NCBI RefSeq assembly: GCF_000378125.1
Contig: NZ_KB899244.1
Coordinates: 124,001 to 188,000 of the forward strand
Reading direction: 5' to 3'
Length of the DNA stretch: 64,000 nt
Origin: Rudaea cellulosilytica DSM 22992
GTDB taxonomy: Bacteria; Pseudomonadota; Gammaproteobacteria; Xanthomonadales; Rhodanobacteraceae
A program made the translations under genes and the position numbers. This document shows, piece by piece, positions 46,211 to 57,943 of the stretch (the stretch's first letter is position 1; each line of letters begins with the position of its first letter). The notes under the pieces were generated by a model, which saw nothing but the letters and a program-made list of their open reading frames with translations, was not told the DNA's origin and did no database searches.

Positions 46211-47299
46211 ATGCCCGATATCCCCTCCCAGTCGACACTCCCGCCGCAATCGCTCTGCCTGTTGCGCACATCGGCGCTCGGTGATGTCACCCATGTCGTG
46301 CCGATCATCCGCACCCTGCAAGCACAGGCACCGGACGCCCGGCTGACATGGATCGTCGGCAAGCTCGAACACAAACTGGTCGGCGATTTGCCCGGCGTCG
46401 AATTCCTGATCTTCGACAAGAGCAAGGGTTGGCGAGCGCTTCGTGAGCTTCGCGCGCAACTCGCGCGGCAGCGGTTCGATGCGCTGTTGCACATGCAAGT
46501 GGCCCTGCGCGCGAATCTGATCAGCGCCTTCGTTCGCGCGCCGCTGCGCATCGGCTACGACCCGGCGCGCTCGAAGGATCTGCACGGATTGTTCGTCAAC
46601 CGCCGCATCGCCGCACGCAGCGGCGAGCACGTGCTCGATGCGATGGCGAGTTTCCTCGAGCCGCTGGGTTTGCGGCAGACGCAGGTGCGCTGGGACATCC
46701 CGATCCCGGATTCGGCCGAGGAATTCGCCGAACGGCATTTGCCGGGCGACTCAAGAACCTTGCTCGTCAGCCCGTGCTCCAGCCATGTCGTGCGCAACTG
46801 GCTGCCAGAACGCTATGCGGCGGTGATGGACCATGCGGCTGCACACGGCTGGCGCGTCGTACTCTGCGGCGGTCCAAGTGCGTTCGAACGCGAGTTCGGC
46901 GATGCCGTCGTCACGAGATGTGCAAGCAAGCCACTGGACCTGATCGGCAAGGACACGCTCAAGCAATTTCTTGCCTTGTGCCGGCGCGCGCAACTGGTAC
47001 TGACGCCAGATTCGGGGCCGATGCACATGGCCAACGCCGTCGGCGCCAAGGTGCTGGGCCTGCATGCGGCGAGCAATCCGAACCGTTCCGGGCCCTATTC
47101 CGACCGTCGCTGGTGCGTCGACCGCTACGATGCTGCCGCGCGTAAATACAAAGGCAAGCCTGCTGCGGACCTGCCCTGGGGTACGAAAATCGAATATTCC
47201 GGCGTGACGGACCTGATCGAAACCGAAGCGGTGATCGAGCGCTTTGATGCGTTCGCATCCCGCCTATCCGCAACGAACGGCGACGCCCAGATGGCGTAA
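46211..47299 (+). CDS. opsX: Lipopolysaccharide heptosyltransferase (OpsX/WaaC type, GT9)
   Basis: Adds L-glycero-D-manno-heptose to the Kdo of lipid A. 362 residues of glycosyltransferase family 9: SLCLLRTSALGDVTHVVPIIRTL at the N-terminus, LHMQVALRANLISAF, the donor-site PCSSHVVRNWLPERYAAV and TPDSGPMHMANAVGAKVLGLHAASNPNRSGPY. The order with kdkA is that of the Xanthomonas opsX region. The ATG at 46211 is chosen because the upstream in-frame sequence runs antisense through kdkA. Confidence 0.92.
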   Translation: MPDIPSQSTLPPQSLCLLRTSALGDVTHVVPIIRTLQAQAPDARLTWIVGKLEHKLVGDLPGVEFLIFDKSKGWRALRELRAQLARQRFDALLHMQVALRANLISAFVRAPLRIGYDPARSKDLHGLFVNRRIAARSGEHVLDAMASFLEPLGLRQTQVRWDIPIPDSAEEFAERHLPGDSRTLLVSPCSSHVVRNWLPERYAAVMDHAAAHGWRVVLCGGPSAFEREFGDAVVTRCASKPLDLIGKDTLKQFLALCRRAQLVLTPDSGPMHMANAVGAKVLGLHAASNPNRSGPYSDRRWCVDRYDAAARKYKGKPAADLPWGTKIEYSGVTDLIETEAVIERFDAFASRLSATNGDAQMA

Positions 47300-47308
47300 G
47301 TCTCGCCG

Positions 47309-47710
47309 TTACGCCTTCGCGGTGTAGTCCTGATACGACTTCTCTTCGATCAGCTTCGAACCGAGCTTGAGGTTGATCGCTTTTTTCACCGCGGCGCGCT
47401 CGTCGTTGCGGAAATACACGGCGCGCGCCAGCTCGATGAATTCCGCGTCGAACGCCTGCGCCTTTTCCTTGAGGCGGATGTCATCCTCGATCTTCCACAG
47501 CGTCTCGTTGACGGCTTTCAGTTGCGCGCGTTCGACCGAGATGTCTGTGGCGGACGCCGGATGCGCAGCCCAGGTCGTGTTGAGCAGATCCAGCTCGGTG
47601 CGCACGTTGGCGAGCTTGGCGGCATCGCGGATGTGCACGGCCTTGATTTCGAGGATGGTGATCTTGTCGATCAGTTCACCGTAGGAGATCGGGGTGAGGA
47701 GTTCGGACAT
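47309..47710 (-). CDS. DUF6165 protein
   Basis: A 133-residue, mostly alpha-helical, charged cytosolic protein beginning SELLTPISYGELIDKITILEIKA, a pattern I associate with DUF6165. No catalytic motif is visible. It converges on opsX (9 bp between stops) and commonly accompanies glycosyltransferase or LPS genes, which suggests but does not prove a role there. Confidence 0.75.
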   Translation of the reverse strand: MSELLTPISYGELIDKITILEIKAVHIRDAAKLANVRTELDLLNTTWAAHPASATDISVERAQLKAVNETLWKIEDDIRLKEKAQAFDAEFIELARAVYFRNDERAAVKKAINLKLGSKLIEEKSYQDYTAKA

Positions 47711-47784
47711 GGGGTTGGAGTGGTGGCGAAAACTGGATTCTAGCTGATGGGCTTGTTTGCTGAGCCATTCGGAAACGCGACGGC
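47711..47784. other. Short spacer upstream of the DUF6165 gene
   Basis: No feature seen; together with the tail element 47785-48012 it fills the 300-base gene-free stretch before tRNA-Ser(CGA). Confidence 0.4.
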
Positions 47785-48012
47785 GACCTGACAACGTGAT
47801 CGGGGTGGGATTGCTCGTCTCATCCTGAGACTCGCCCTCCGCGCTTGCGCGCTACGGGCCAGCCTTCGGCTGTCCAAAATCGCTCCCGGCGATTTTGTCA
47901 CTGCGTAGGCAGGATGCCGAAGCGAACATCGGCACAGCCGATGGCCCGAAGGGCGAAGAGCGGGACGTCCTGAGTCAACCGAGTGGGTTCGTCCACCCAT
48001 CGCTCGCCATCA
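47785..48012 (-). ncRNA. Structured tail downstream of tRNA-Ser(CGA), unit 1
   Basis: Homologous to the tail after tRNA-Ser(TGA) (49036-49187). On the minus strand it has GGACGAACCCAC near its start, then a hairpin AAAATCGC / GCGATTTT with loop CGGGA (47895-47875), the shared GGACAGCCGAAGGCTGGCCC, a hairpin GTCTC / GAGAC with loop AGGAT (47832-47818), and AATCCCACCCC, a degenerate copy of the tRNA 3' end. About 75 bases near the middle are absent from unit 2. No coding sense. Whether it is an RNA on its own is unknown. Confidence 0.55.
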
Positions 48013-48142
<130 letters not shown>

Positions 48143-48232
48143 GGTGACTTTGATTCGATTCGAATCGAAGGGCGCGCATGATACGGGCCGCGACGCAAAG
48201 TTACAACAGCGCGGCGCGCGGATCGAGGCGTT

Positions 48233-48802
48233 TCAATCTTTTTGTCCGGCGAGCTCGCCCATGAATTGTCGGTAGTAGCGAAGCTCGGCGATCGAATCGC
48301 GGATGTCCGACAGTGCCGTGTGCTGCGATTCCTTCGTGAAGCCGCGCGCCAGTCCCGGCGCCCACCGGCGCGCCAGCTCCTTGACCGTGGACACGTCGAG
48401 ATTGCGATAGTGAAAAAACCGCTCCAGCCGCGGCATCAAGCGATGCAGGAAACGGCGGTCCTGGCAGATCGAATTGCCGCACATCGGCGATTTGCCCGAC
48501 GGCACCCAGCGGGTGAGGAAATCCATCGTCAGCGCCTCGGCCCGAGCCAGATCAACGCCCGAGTCGAGCACGCGTTGCCACAGACCCGATTTGCCGTGCT
48601 GGTTGCGATTCCAGTCGTCCATCGCCTCGAGTTGGGCAAGCGGATGGCCGATGGCAAGTTCCGGGCCTTCAATAAGTATATTCAATGACTTATCGGTAAC
48701 AATTGTAGCAATTTCGAGAATGGAATCCCGGTCGGTATCGAGCCCGGTCATTTCCAGATCGATCCAGATCAGGTTGTCTTCGTGAGGTTGTGCCGCAATC
48801 AT
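48233..48802 (-). CDS. orn: Oligoribonuclease
   Basis: Degrades RNA dinucleotides, including pGpG from c-di-GMP turnover. The 189-residue DEDDh exonuclease shows Asp and Glu in [12 protein letters not shown], the second Asp in CQDRRFL and [11 protein letters not shown] with the catalytic His. The ATG at 48802 is used; in-frame sequence further upstream runs antisense across tRNA-Ser(TGA) and is not coding. Confidence 0.97.
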   Translation of the reverse strand: MIAAQPHEDNLIWIDLEMTGLDTDRDSILEIATIVTDKSLNILIEGPELAIGHPLAQLEAMDDWNRNQHGKSGLWQRVLDSGVDLARAEALTMDFLTRWVPSGKSPMCGNSICQDRRFLHRLMPRLERFFHYRNLDVSTVKELARRWAPGLARGFTKESQHTALSDIRDSIAELRYYRQFMGELAGQKD

Positions 48803-48907
48803 GCTTGCATCGCATCGGTTCAAACCCCGACGATAACATTCTCGCCTTGCAGCGCGTAGCCGGAACTTGGATGCTTGGCGATCGCTTATACTTCCCGCCA
48901 GCACTCC

Positions 48908-49000
<93 letters not shown>

Positions 49001-49034
49001 AAGCAAAACGGCCCACGAGGGGTCGTTTTGCTTG
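49001..49034 (+). terminator. Terminator directly after tRNA-Ser(TGA)
   Basis: Stem AAGCAAAACGGCCC / GGGTCGTTTTGCTT with one G-T wobble and a short loop. Homologous in core (AACGGCCC...CGAGGGG) to the terminator after tRNA-Ser(CGA). Confidence 0.82.
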
Positions 49035-49035
49035 T

Positions 49036-49187
49036 CTGATGGGGAGGATCGGCGGACGAACCCACCCGGTTCGACAAATTTGTCTGGAACAAATTTGGAC
49101 AGCCGCAGGCTGGCCCCGCAGCGCTCCGCGCGGAGGGGTGAGGCTCACGGACGAGCCGAACAATCCCACCCCCTGTACCAGCCGCGA
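49036..49187 (+). ncRNA. Structured tail downstream of tRNA-Ser(TGA), unit 2
   Basis: Homologous to unit 1. It contains GGACGAACCCACC, a hairpin AAATTTGT / ACAAATTT with loop CTGGA (49074-49094), GGACAGCCGCAGGCTGGCCCC, a hairpin GGCTC / GAGCC with loop ACGGAC (49142-49157), and AATCCCACCCC, resembling the tRNA 3' end. Both stems differ from unit 1 by paired changes while the NGGA loops persist. Confidence 0.58.
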
Positions 49188-49195
49188 AGCAACCA

Positions 49196-50113
49196 TCAAA
49201 TCCCCGGCACCTGCGACTCGGTCGCCAGCGGCATTCTTTCCGCCAGCCAGTCGATCAGCGCACGCACCGCCGGCAACAGTCCGCGGCGGGACGGGAACAC
49301 ACAGTGGACGATGCCCTCGGGCGGGCTCCACTCGGGTAGCACGACTTCGAGTTCACCGGCGGCGACCGCGCGCGTGCACACGCTCTCCGGCAGCAACGCC
49401 ACACCGAGCCCGCGCGCAGCGGACGCAAGCACGAGCGGAAAATCGCCGCACATCACGCGCGGGGAATGGTCGAGGCGAAAGCTCGTGCCGTCGTCCTTGG
49501 AAAATTCCCAGGACTGGTTCTCCAGCTCGGAGATGCTGATCGTGTCGTACTTGGCCAGGTCCTGCGGATGCTGCGGCCTACCCTTCTCGCGCAGATAGCC
49601 CGGGCTCGCGACGAGAAACGAGGAACTGCGTCCGAAGGTGCGCAGCACGAGATCGGCGTCGGTGTCGAGCTTGAAGCGCACGCGGATCGCGATGTCGACG
49701 CCTTCATTGATCAGGTCGATGCGCCGGTTGGTCGACATCAACAGGATGCGCACCTGCGGATATTTCTCGCAGAACTCCGGCAGGATTCCTGTCATCACGT
49801 TCTGCGTGATCGACACCGGGCAACTGACACGCACAATGCCGCGCGGCTCGGTCGTAAGCTGGGCTACCGCGTCTTCGGCCGCCTGCGCCTCGGCGATCAC
49901 GGTCTGGCAGTGATGATAGAAACGTTGGCCCGCATCGGTGACGGCGAAGCGCCGTGTCGAGCGCTGCAGCAGGCGCACGCCGAGCCGATCCTCGAGCTGC
50001 GCGATGCGCCGACTCAGACGCGACTTGGGGATGTCGAGCGCGCGTCCGGCCGCGGCAAAACCGCCTTTCTCGACCACGATCGAGAAGTAGTAGAGATCGT
50101 TCAGATCCTGCAT
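49196..50113 (-). CDS. LysR-family transcriptional regulator
   Basis: 305 residues: an N-terminal winged helix (LYYFSIVVEKGGFAAAGRALDIPKSRLSRRIAQLEDRLGVRLLQRSTRRFAVTDAG) and a co-inducer domain of the AaeR/DmlR type with VRVSCPVSITQNVM and INEGVDIAIRV. It is divergent from a nitroreductase gene with 150 bp between, so it most likely controls that gene in response to a quinone, nitro compound or oxidant; this is inference from position. Confidence 0.92.
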   Translation of the reverse strand: MQDLNDLYYFSIVVEKGGFAAAGRALDIPKSRLSRRIAQLEDRLGVRLLQRSTRRFAVTDAGQRFYHHCQTVIAEAQAAEDAVAQLTTEPRGIVRVSCPVSITQNVMTGILPEFCEKYPQVRILLMSTNRRIDLINEGVDIAIRVRFKLDTDADLVLRTFGRSSSFLVASPGYLREKGRPQHPQDLAKYDTISISELENQSWEFSKDDGTSFRLDHSPRVMCGDFPLVLASAARGLGVALLPESVCTRAVAAGELEVVLPEWSPPEGIVHCVFPSRRGLLPAVRALIDWLAERMPLATESQVPGI

Positions 50114-50125
50114 GTCGAACCCTAT

Positions 50126-50165
50126 CGTTCTGAAAACGGAACGCTATAGCTGTTTTTAGCCAGCT
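50126..50165. promoter_or_regulatory. Putative LysR operator region
   Basis: Two dyads of the same geometry: CGTTC-N8-GAACG (50126-50143) and AGCTG-N8-CAGCT (50148-50165), centres 22 bp apart, i.e. two helical turns. They lie just upstream of the LysR start, in the shared intergenic region. Confidence 0.45.
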
Positions 50166-50263
50166 TATCATCTCTGGTGTGTAGTATTACATTTCCTCCG
50201 TCGCATCGCCCACCCGCGCCATCCCGACCGGACCGATGCCTTGCAAAGAATCCGGAGAACGCC

Positions 50264-52798
<2,535 letters not shown>

Positions 52799-52860
52799 AT
52801 CACCCTCCCCTTGTCGACGAAGCCGCGACGCTACGCCGCGCAAAGCCGCGCTGCAAGCCG

Positions 52861-54039
52861 TCATGCAGCATCTGACGAGGCGCCGACCCAGAAGTGCAGA
52901 AGCAACGCTGCGGCAAGCGCGCAGGCCGAGCCGAACGCGAAAGCGGCTGGCGGCGAGGCTTCCGACCATAGCCAGCCGAACAGCAGCGATGCCGGCAGCA
53001 ACGCCAGACCGACGATGAGGTTGTACCAGCCGAACGCGGTGCCAGCCTGGGTCTTCGGAACCATGTCGGCGACGAGCGCCTTCTCGGCGCCTTCGGTCGC
53101 GGCGAGGAACACACCATAGGCGGCGAACATCGGCCACAGCAGCCACGTCATCGCCGGCATCAGGCCAAAGGCCATATAAAGCACCGCATAAATCGTCCAG
53201 CCGCCGACGATGAGCTTGCGCCGGTCGAAGCGGTCCGACAGCCCCGACAGCGGTGTCGACAACGCCGCTGCGACGAACGAAACCAGCGCCCAGATCATCG
53301 GCACCTGCGCGTCGCCCAAACCCAGCTGCTTCGCGCGCAGCAGCAGGAACATGTTCGACGAGTTGCCGAGCATGAACAGCGCGAGCACAAGCAAATATCG
53401 ACGGAAGCGCGGCGGAAATTCACGCATGTTCCAGCTGAAACGCGGCGGATTCGGCACGCGCTCGATCTGCGGTTCCTCGATCGTGAGGGTCAACAGCAGC
53501 ACGATTACCGCGGGCACGATCGCCGTGAGCAGCACATGGCGCAACGGCATGCCGAGGGCGAGCAGCGCGGCCGCGGCGAGTGGCCCGATCACCGCGCCGG
53601 CGTTGTCCATTGCGCGATGCAGGCCGAACGCGAGGCCGCGCTGGTCCGCGGCGACGCTGTGCACGAGCATCGCATCGCGCGGCGCGCTGCGCAGGCCTTT
53701 GCCGATGCGATCGGCGAAGCGGCAGACAAGCACCCCGAACCAGCTCGATGCGAACGCGAGCATCGGTCGCGCGATGCCCGCGATCGTATAGCCGGCCACC
53801 ACCCACGCCTTTGTCCTGCGGCTTCGATCGGCGAGCACGCCGGCGGCGAGCTTGAGCAGGCTGGCCGCCGCTTCGGCCACGCCTTCGATCAGGCCGAGCG
53901 CCTTGGGACCGGCCATCAGCACTGAAGTCAGGTACAGCGGCACGAGCGGATAGATCATGTCGCTCGCGCTGTCGTTGACCAGGCTGATCAGGCCGAGCAG
54001 CCAGACAGTGCGCGGCAGGCGGCGGATGGCGGCTAGCAT
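52861..54039 (-). CDS. MFS transporter
   Basis: A 392-residue, 12-helix major facilitator. The loop 2-3 motif is seen as LADRSRRTKAWVVAGY and a second in the C-terminal half as LSDRFDRRKLIVGG. GGGGA lies 5 bp upstream of the ATG. It is divergent from kynU across 130 bp that contain a LysR-type dyad 35 bp from its start, so it may import or export a tryptophan or kynurenine metabolite; the sequence alone does not show the substrate. Confidence 0.88.
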   Translation of the reverse strand: MLAAIRRLPRTVWLLGLISLVNDSASDMIYPLVPLYLTSVLMAGPKALGLIEGVAEAAASLLKLAAGVLADRSRRTKAWVVAGYTIAGIARPMLAFASSWFGVLVCRFADRIGKGLRSAPRDAMLVHSVAADQRGLAFGLHRAMDNAGAVIGPLAAAALLALGMPLRHVLLTAIVPAVIVLLLTLTIEEPQIERVPNPPRFSWNMREFPPRFRRYLLVLALFMLGNSSNMFLLLRAKQLGLGDAQVPMIWALVSFVAAALSTPLSGLSDRFDRRKLIVGGWTIYAVLYMAFGLMPAMTWLLWPMFAAYGVFLAATEGAEKALVADMVPKTQAGTAFGWYNLIVGLALLPASLLFGWLWSEASPPAAFAFGSACALAAALLLHFWVGASSDAA

Positions 54040-54073
54040 GTTTCCCCTTCGGGCTTGGTTGATCCGGCGTGCG

Positions 54074-54092
54074 GTATTCCCGGACGGAATAC
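54074..54092. promoter_or_regulatory. LysR-type operator between MFS gene and kynU
   Basis: Perfect dyad GTATTC-N7-GAATAC, spacer CCGGACG, with the LysR pattern T-N11-A inside. The same dyad recurs at 60930-60948 upstream of the other half of the pathway. Confidence 0.65.
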
Positions 54093-54169
54093 TGCCTCGT
54101 CGAAATCCCTGAAGCAAAAACCGGCACAGACATTATCATTGCCGGACCAATTTGCTATCCGCCTTCGTG

Positions 54170-55444
54170 ATGCAGAATTCCGATATCCGCCGCCACGCCG
54201 AAACGCTCGATGCCGCCGATCCGCTGCGCGCGCTGCGCGCGAAGTTCCTGATCCCGCGGCACGGCGGACAAGACCAGCTCTATTTCTGCGGCAACTCGCT
54301 CGGCTTGCAGCCGCTCGGCGCGCGCGTGCATGTCGAGGAAGTGCTCGACAAGTGGGCGCACGAGGCGGTCGAAGGTCATTTCACCGGGCAAGCGCAGTGG
54401 ATGCCCTATCACGAGCTCGTGCGCGAGCCGCTCGCACGCGCGGTCGGCGCGGAGCCGAGCGAGGTCGTCGCGATGAATTCGCTGACCGCGAACCTGCATC
54501 TGCTCATGGTCAGCTTCTACCGACCGACACGCGAACGGCCGGCGATCCTGATGGAAGCCGGCGCATTCCCGTCCGACCGTTACGCGCTCGAGTCGCAGGT
54601 GCGCTTCCACGGCTTCGACCCCGCCACTGATCTGATCGAACTCGAGCCGGACGAAGCCGACGGCACGTTTTCGATGGCCGCGATCGCGAACGCGATCGAA
54701 CACCATGGGCCGCGCCTTGCCCTCGTACTCTGGCCCGGGGTGCAGTACCGCAGCGGGCAGGCGTTCGATCTCACCGAAATCGCACGACTCGCGCACGCGC
54801 AGGGCGCGATCGCCGGCTTCGACCTCGCCCACGCCGCCGGCAACCTGCCGCTGCGCCTGCACGACAGCGGCGCCGACTTCGCCGTGTGGTGCCACTACAA
54901 GTACATGAACTCCGGCCCCGGCGCGGTGGCCGGCGCCTTCGTCCACGCGCGCCATGCGCACAGCGAGCGGCCGCGCTTCGCCGGTTGGTGGGGCCACGAG
55001 AAGGAAACACGTTTCCAGATGGGTCCGCGGTTCGTGCCGACCGCGGGCGCCGACGGCTGGCAGCTCAGCAATCCACCGATCCTGGGACTGGCTCCGCTGC
55101 GCGCTTCGCTCGAACTGTTCGATGACGTCGGCATGGCGGCGTTGCGCGAAAAGTCAGAGAAACTGACCGGCTGGCTTGAAACGCTGATCCGCGCGCGCCT
55201 CGCGGACATCCTCACGATTGCAACGCCACCGCAACCGGGGCGCCGCGGCTGTCAGCTCTCACTGCGCGTGCACGGAGGGCGTACGCGCGGGCGCGAACTG
55301 TTCGAGCATCTCGGTGCGCACGGCATCATCGGCGACTGGCGCGAGCCCGATGTGATCCGCATCTCACCGACCCCGATGTACAACACTTACAGCGACGTGG
55401 TCGGTTTCGTCGAAGCCGTGGAGGCGTGGCGCGATGGCCGCTGA
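54170..55444 (+). CDS. kynU: Kynureninase
   Basis: Cleaves (3-hydroxy)kynurenine to (3-hydroxy)anthranilate and alanine. A 424-residue fold-type I PLP enzyme: YFCGNSLGLQPLG near the N-terminus, FDLAHAAGNLPL, and the PLP lysine in WCHYKYMNSGPGAVAGAFVH. ATG 54170 is used; TTG 54152 and GTG 54167 are in frame upstream. It overlaps kmo by 11 bp, so the two are co-translated. Confidence 0.96.
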   Translation: MQNSDIRRHAETLDAADPLRALRAKFLIPRHGGQDQLYFCGNSLGLQPLGARVHVEEVLDKWAHEAVEGHFTGQAQWMPYHELVREPLARAVGAEPSEVVAMNSLTANLHLLMVSFYRPTRERPAILMEAGAFPSDRYALESQVRFHGFDPATDLIELEPDEADGTFSMAAIANAIEHHGPRLALVLWPGVQYRSGQAFDLTEIARLAHAQGAIAGFDLAHAAGNLPLRLHDSGADFAVWCHYKYMNSGPGAVAGAFVHARHAHSERPRFAGWWGHEKETRFQMGPRFVPTAGADGWQLSNPPILGLAPLRASLELFDDVGMAALREKSEKLTGWLETLIRARLADILTIATPPQPGRRGCQLSLRVHGGRTRGRELFEHLGAHGIIGDWREPDVIRISPTPMYNTYSDVVGFVEAVEAWRDGR

Positions 55445-56810
55445 GCGCAGCATCTCCCTGATCGGCGCGGGCCTCGCCGGTGCCCTGCTTGCACGCCTGC
55501 TCGCGCTGCGCGGCTGGCGCGTGGACGTCTACGAAAAGCGCGGCGACCCGCGCATCGCCGGCTACCAGGGCGGGCGCTCGATCAATCTTGCCCTGGCCGA
55601 GCGCGGTCGCCATCCACTGCGTCTCGCCGATGCCGAAGCGCCGGTCATGGCCCAGGCGGTGATGATGCGCGGGCGCATGGTCCATCCGCTGCACGGCGAG
55701 GTGAATCTGCAGCGCTACGGCCGTGACGATTCGGAAGTGATCTGGTCGGTGCATCGCGGAGAGCTCAATATCACCTTGCTCAACCTCGCCGAGCAGGCTG
55801 GCGCGAAGCTGCACTTCGACCGGCGTCTCGACCGCGTCGATTTCGATAATCGGATCGCGCATTTCGTCGACGATCGCGACAGTCGCTCATTCGAAATCCC
55901 GTTCTGCGCACTGATCGGCAGCGACGGCGCCGGCTCGGCACTGCGCGGCGCGATGGGCAAGGTGCTCGACCTCGGCGAGCGCGTCGAATTTCTCGATCAC
56001 GGCTACAAGGAACTCGAAATCCCGCCCGCTGCCGACGGCAGCTTCCGCATGGAGCCGAACGCGCTGCACATCTGGCCGCGCGGCAACTACATGTGCATCG
56101 CGCTGCCGAACGATGAGAAGACGTTCACCGTCACGCTGTTCATGCCGAACCAAGGCGGCAGTACCGTCGAGAATCCCGGCTTCGACACGATCCGCACGCC
56201 GCAGGAAGCGCGTGCGTTCTTCGCGCGCGATTTCCCCGATACGCTGCCGTTGATTCCCAAGCTCGAACGCGACTGGGCGAGAAATCCCGCAAGCACGCTC
56301 GCCACGCTGCATCTCGAACGCTGGCATCTCGACGGCCGCGCGCTCGTAATCGGCGACGCCGCGCACGCGATGGTGCCGTTCCACGGCCAGGGCATGAACT
56401 GCGCGTTCGAGGATTGCGCCGCACTCGCCGAGCACCTCGACACACATGCCGATCTCGATGAGGCGTTCGCCGCATTCGAAGCCGAACGCAAGCCGAACGC
56501 GCGCGCGATCCAGCAGATGGCGCTGGAAAACTATCGCGAGATGCGCGATCGCGTCGACGACGCCGACTATCGCCTGCAACGCGAACTCGAATTGCGCTTG
56601 CAGCAGCGTCATCCTGGCGTCTTCGTGCCGCACTATGCGATGGTCAGTTTTATGCGCGTGCCCTATTCCACGGCCCTCGACCGCAGTGAGATCCAGCAAG
56701 GCATTCTCGTTCGTGCCACGCGCGGAAAGGAATCGCTCGATCAACTCGACTGGGCTTCGGTCGATGCGGATGTTGCCGCCCACCTGACACCATTGACCGA
56801 CGCCGCATGA
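55434..56810 (+). CDS. kmo: Kynurenine 3-monooxygenase
   Basis: FAD enzyme hydroxylating kynurenine to 3-hydroxykynurenine. The 458 residues begin with the dinucleotide fold SLIGAGLAGALLARLLALRGW, include YQGGRSINLALAERG, and the second FAD motif VIGDAAHAMVPFHGQGMNCAFEDC. With kynU it converts kynurenine to 3-hydroxyanthranilate, the substrate for the branch encoded on the opposite strand at 57940-60863. Confidence 0.97.
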   Translation: MAAERSISLIGAGLAGALLARLLALRGWRVDVYEKRGDPRIAGYQGGRSINLALAERGRHPLRLADAEAPVMAQAVMMRGRMVHPLHGEVNLQRYGRDDSEVIWSVHRGELNITLLNLAEQAGAKLHFDRRLDRVDFDNRIAHFVDDRDSRSFEIPFCALIGSDGAGSALRGAMGKVLDLGERVEFLDHGYKELEIPPAADGSFRMEPNALHIWPRGNYMCIALPNDEKTFTVTLFMPNQGGSTVENPGFDTIRTPQEARAFFARDFPDTLPLIPKLERDWARNPASTLATLHLERWHLDGRALVIGDAAHAMVPFHGQGMNCAFEDCAALAEHLDTHADLDEAFAAFEAERKPNARAIQQMALENYREMRDRVDDADYRLQRELELRLQQRHPGVFVPHYAMVSFMRVPYSTALDRSEIQQGILVRATRGKESLDQLDWASVDADVAAHLTPLTDAA

Positions 56811-56811
56811 A

Positions 56812-56952
56812 GGAGCCTTTCAAAACCGTAGCGAGCGAAGAGAATTTGCGCGTCGCCGGAGCGCAGGAACCGGAGCATGCATGCGAGTATGTGAGGATTC
56901 CGAGCACCGCCGGCGCGCAAATTATCGAGCGCAGTAGGTTTTGAGAGGTTCC
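56812..56952. repeat. Long imperfect palindromic element (MITE-like)
   Basis: Terminal arms GGAGCCTTTCAAAACC (56812-56827) and GGTTTTGAGAGGTTCC (56937-56952) are inverted copies, and inner segments AATTTGCGCG (56843-56852) and CGCGCAAATT (56914-56923) continue the pairing. The whole 141 bases could fold back on itself around a centre containing GCATGCATGC. No open frame. It fills the entire kmo-LysR gap and supplies the LysR ribosome site. Confidence 0.65.
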
Positions 56953-56953
56953 G

Positions 56954-57943
56954 ATGAAGTTCACCACGCTCTCGATCGCCCGCAAGCTGAAGTTCTATCA
57001 GCTCATCGTCTACGCGCAGGTGCTCGAGAGCGGTTCGATTCTGCGCGCGGCGCAGGCGCTCAATCTCACCCAGCCGTCGGTGACCAAGGTCATCCACGAA
57101 CTCGAGTCGTATTTCGGCGCGCCGCTGCTCCTGCGCGGCAACCGCGGCGTGACCGCGACGCCGCTCGGCGAGCGTATCCTGCAGCGCTCGAAGTCGTTCA
57201 TTGCCGACCTGCGCCTGCTGACCGACGAGGTGAATGCGTTTCTTGAAGGCAGCGCCGGCCATGTCATCGTCGGCACGCTGATCTCCGCCTCAGCCTGGTT
57301 GCTGCCGCGTGCGACGCAGTTGCTCAAGCAGAAAGCGCCGAAAGTGCTGCTCTCGCTGCGCGTCGGCCAGATGGATCAGCTGTTTCCCGCGCTCGCCGAC
57401 GGCGAACTCGATCTCGTGGTCAGCCGCATACCCGACGACTGGGACGTGCGCGATTGGAGCGGGCGCAACGAATCGCCCGTGCTCAAGGTCGAGCCGCTCT
57501 ACCGCGAAGCGCTTTGCGTCGTCGCCGGTGCGCGCCATCCGATGCACAAGAAGCGAAGCATCAAATTCGCCGACCTGCACGCGTATCCCTGGGTGCTGCC
57601 GACGCGCGATTCGTTCCTGCGCCGCACCGCCGACGCGCTGTTCGCCGAGGCCGGCTTGCCGATTCCTGAAAACATCGTCGAATCGCTGTCGATCCTCACC
57701 AACATCACCTTGATGCAGGACCAGCGTACCATCGCGCTGATGCCGCGCGAGGCGATCCGTAACTTCGCCGACGCCGGCCTGCTCAAGGAATTCCACCTCG
57801 GCGGCCTGCTCCACTTCGGCGACATCGGCTGCTTCTATTCGGCGACGCGCGAGCCGACGCCGGCGTCGTTGATGCTGCGCGAATGCCTGCGCATCGCCAG
57901 CCGCGAGCACCTGAGCGATTTCGACGACTCGAAGCCGACTTAG
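56954..57943 (+). CDS. LysR-family regulator, probably of the kynurenine pathway
   Basis: 329 residues with an N-terminal winged helix ([59 protein letters not shown]) and a co-inducer domain ([20 protein letters not shown] onward). It lies inside the pathway cluster, downstream of kynU-kmo in the same direction. The shared dyads at 54074 and 60930 have LysR geometry and make it the likely regulator. The start follows GAGAGG by 6 bp, a ribosome site contributed by the palindromic element. Confidence 0.88.
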   Translation: MKFTTLSIARKLKFYQLIVYAQVLESGSILRAAQALNLTQPSVTKVIHELESYFGAPLLLRGNRGVTATPLGERILQRSKSFIADLRLLTDEVNAFLEGSAGHVIVGTLISASAWLLPRATQLLKQKAPKVLLSLRVGQMDQLFPALADGELDLVVSRIPDDWDVRDWSGRNESPVLKVEPLYREALCVVAGARHPMHKKRSIKFADLHAYPWVLPTRDSFLRRTADALFAEAGLPIPENIVESLSILTNITLMQDQRTIALMPREAIRNFADAGLLKEFHLGGLLHFGDIGCFYSATREPTPASLMLRECLRIASREHLSDFDDSKPT

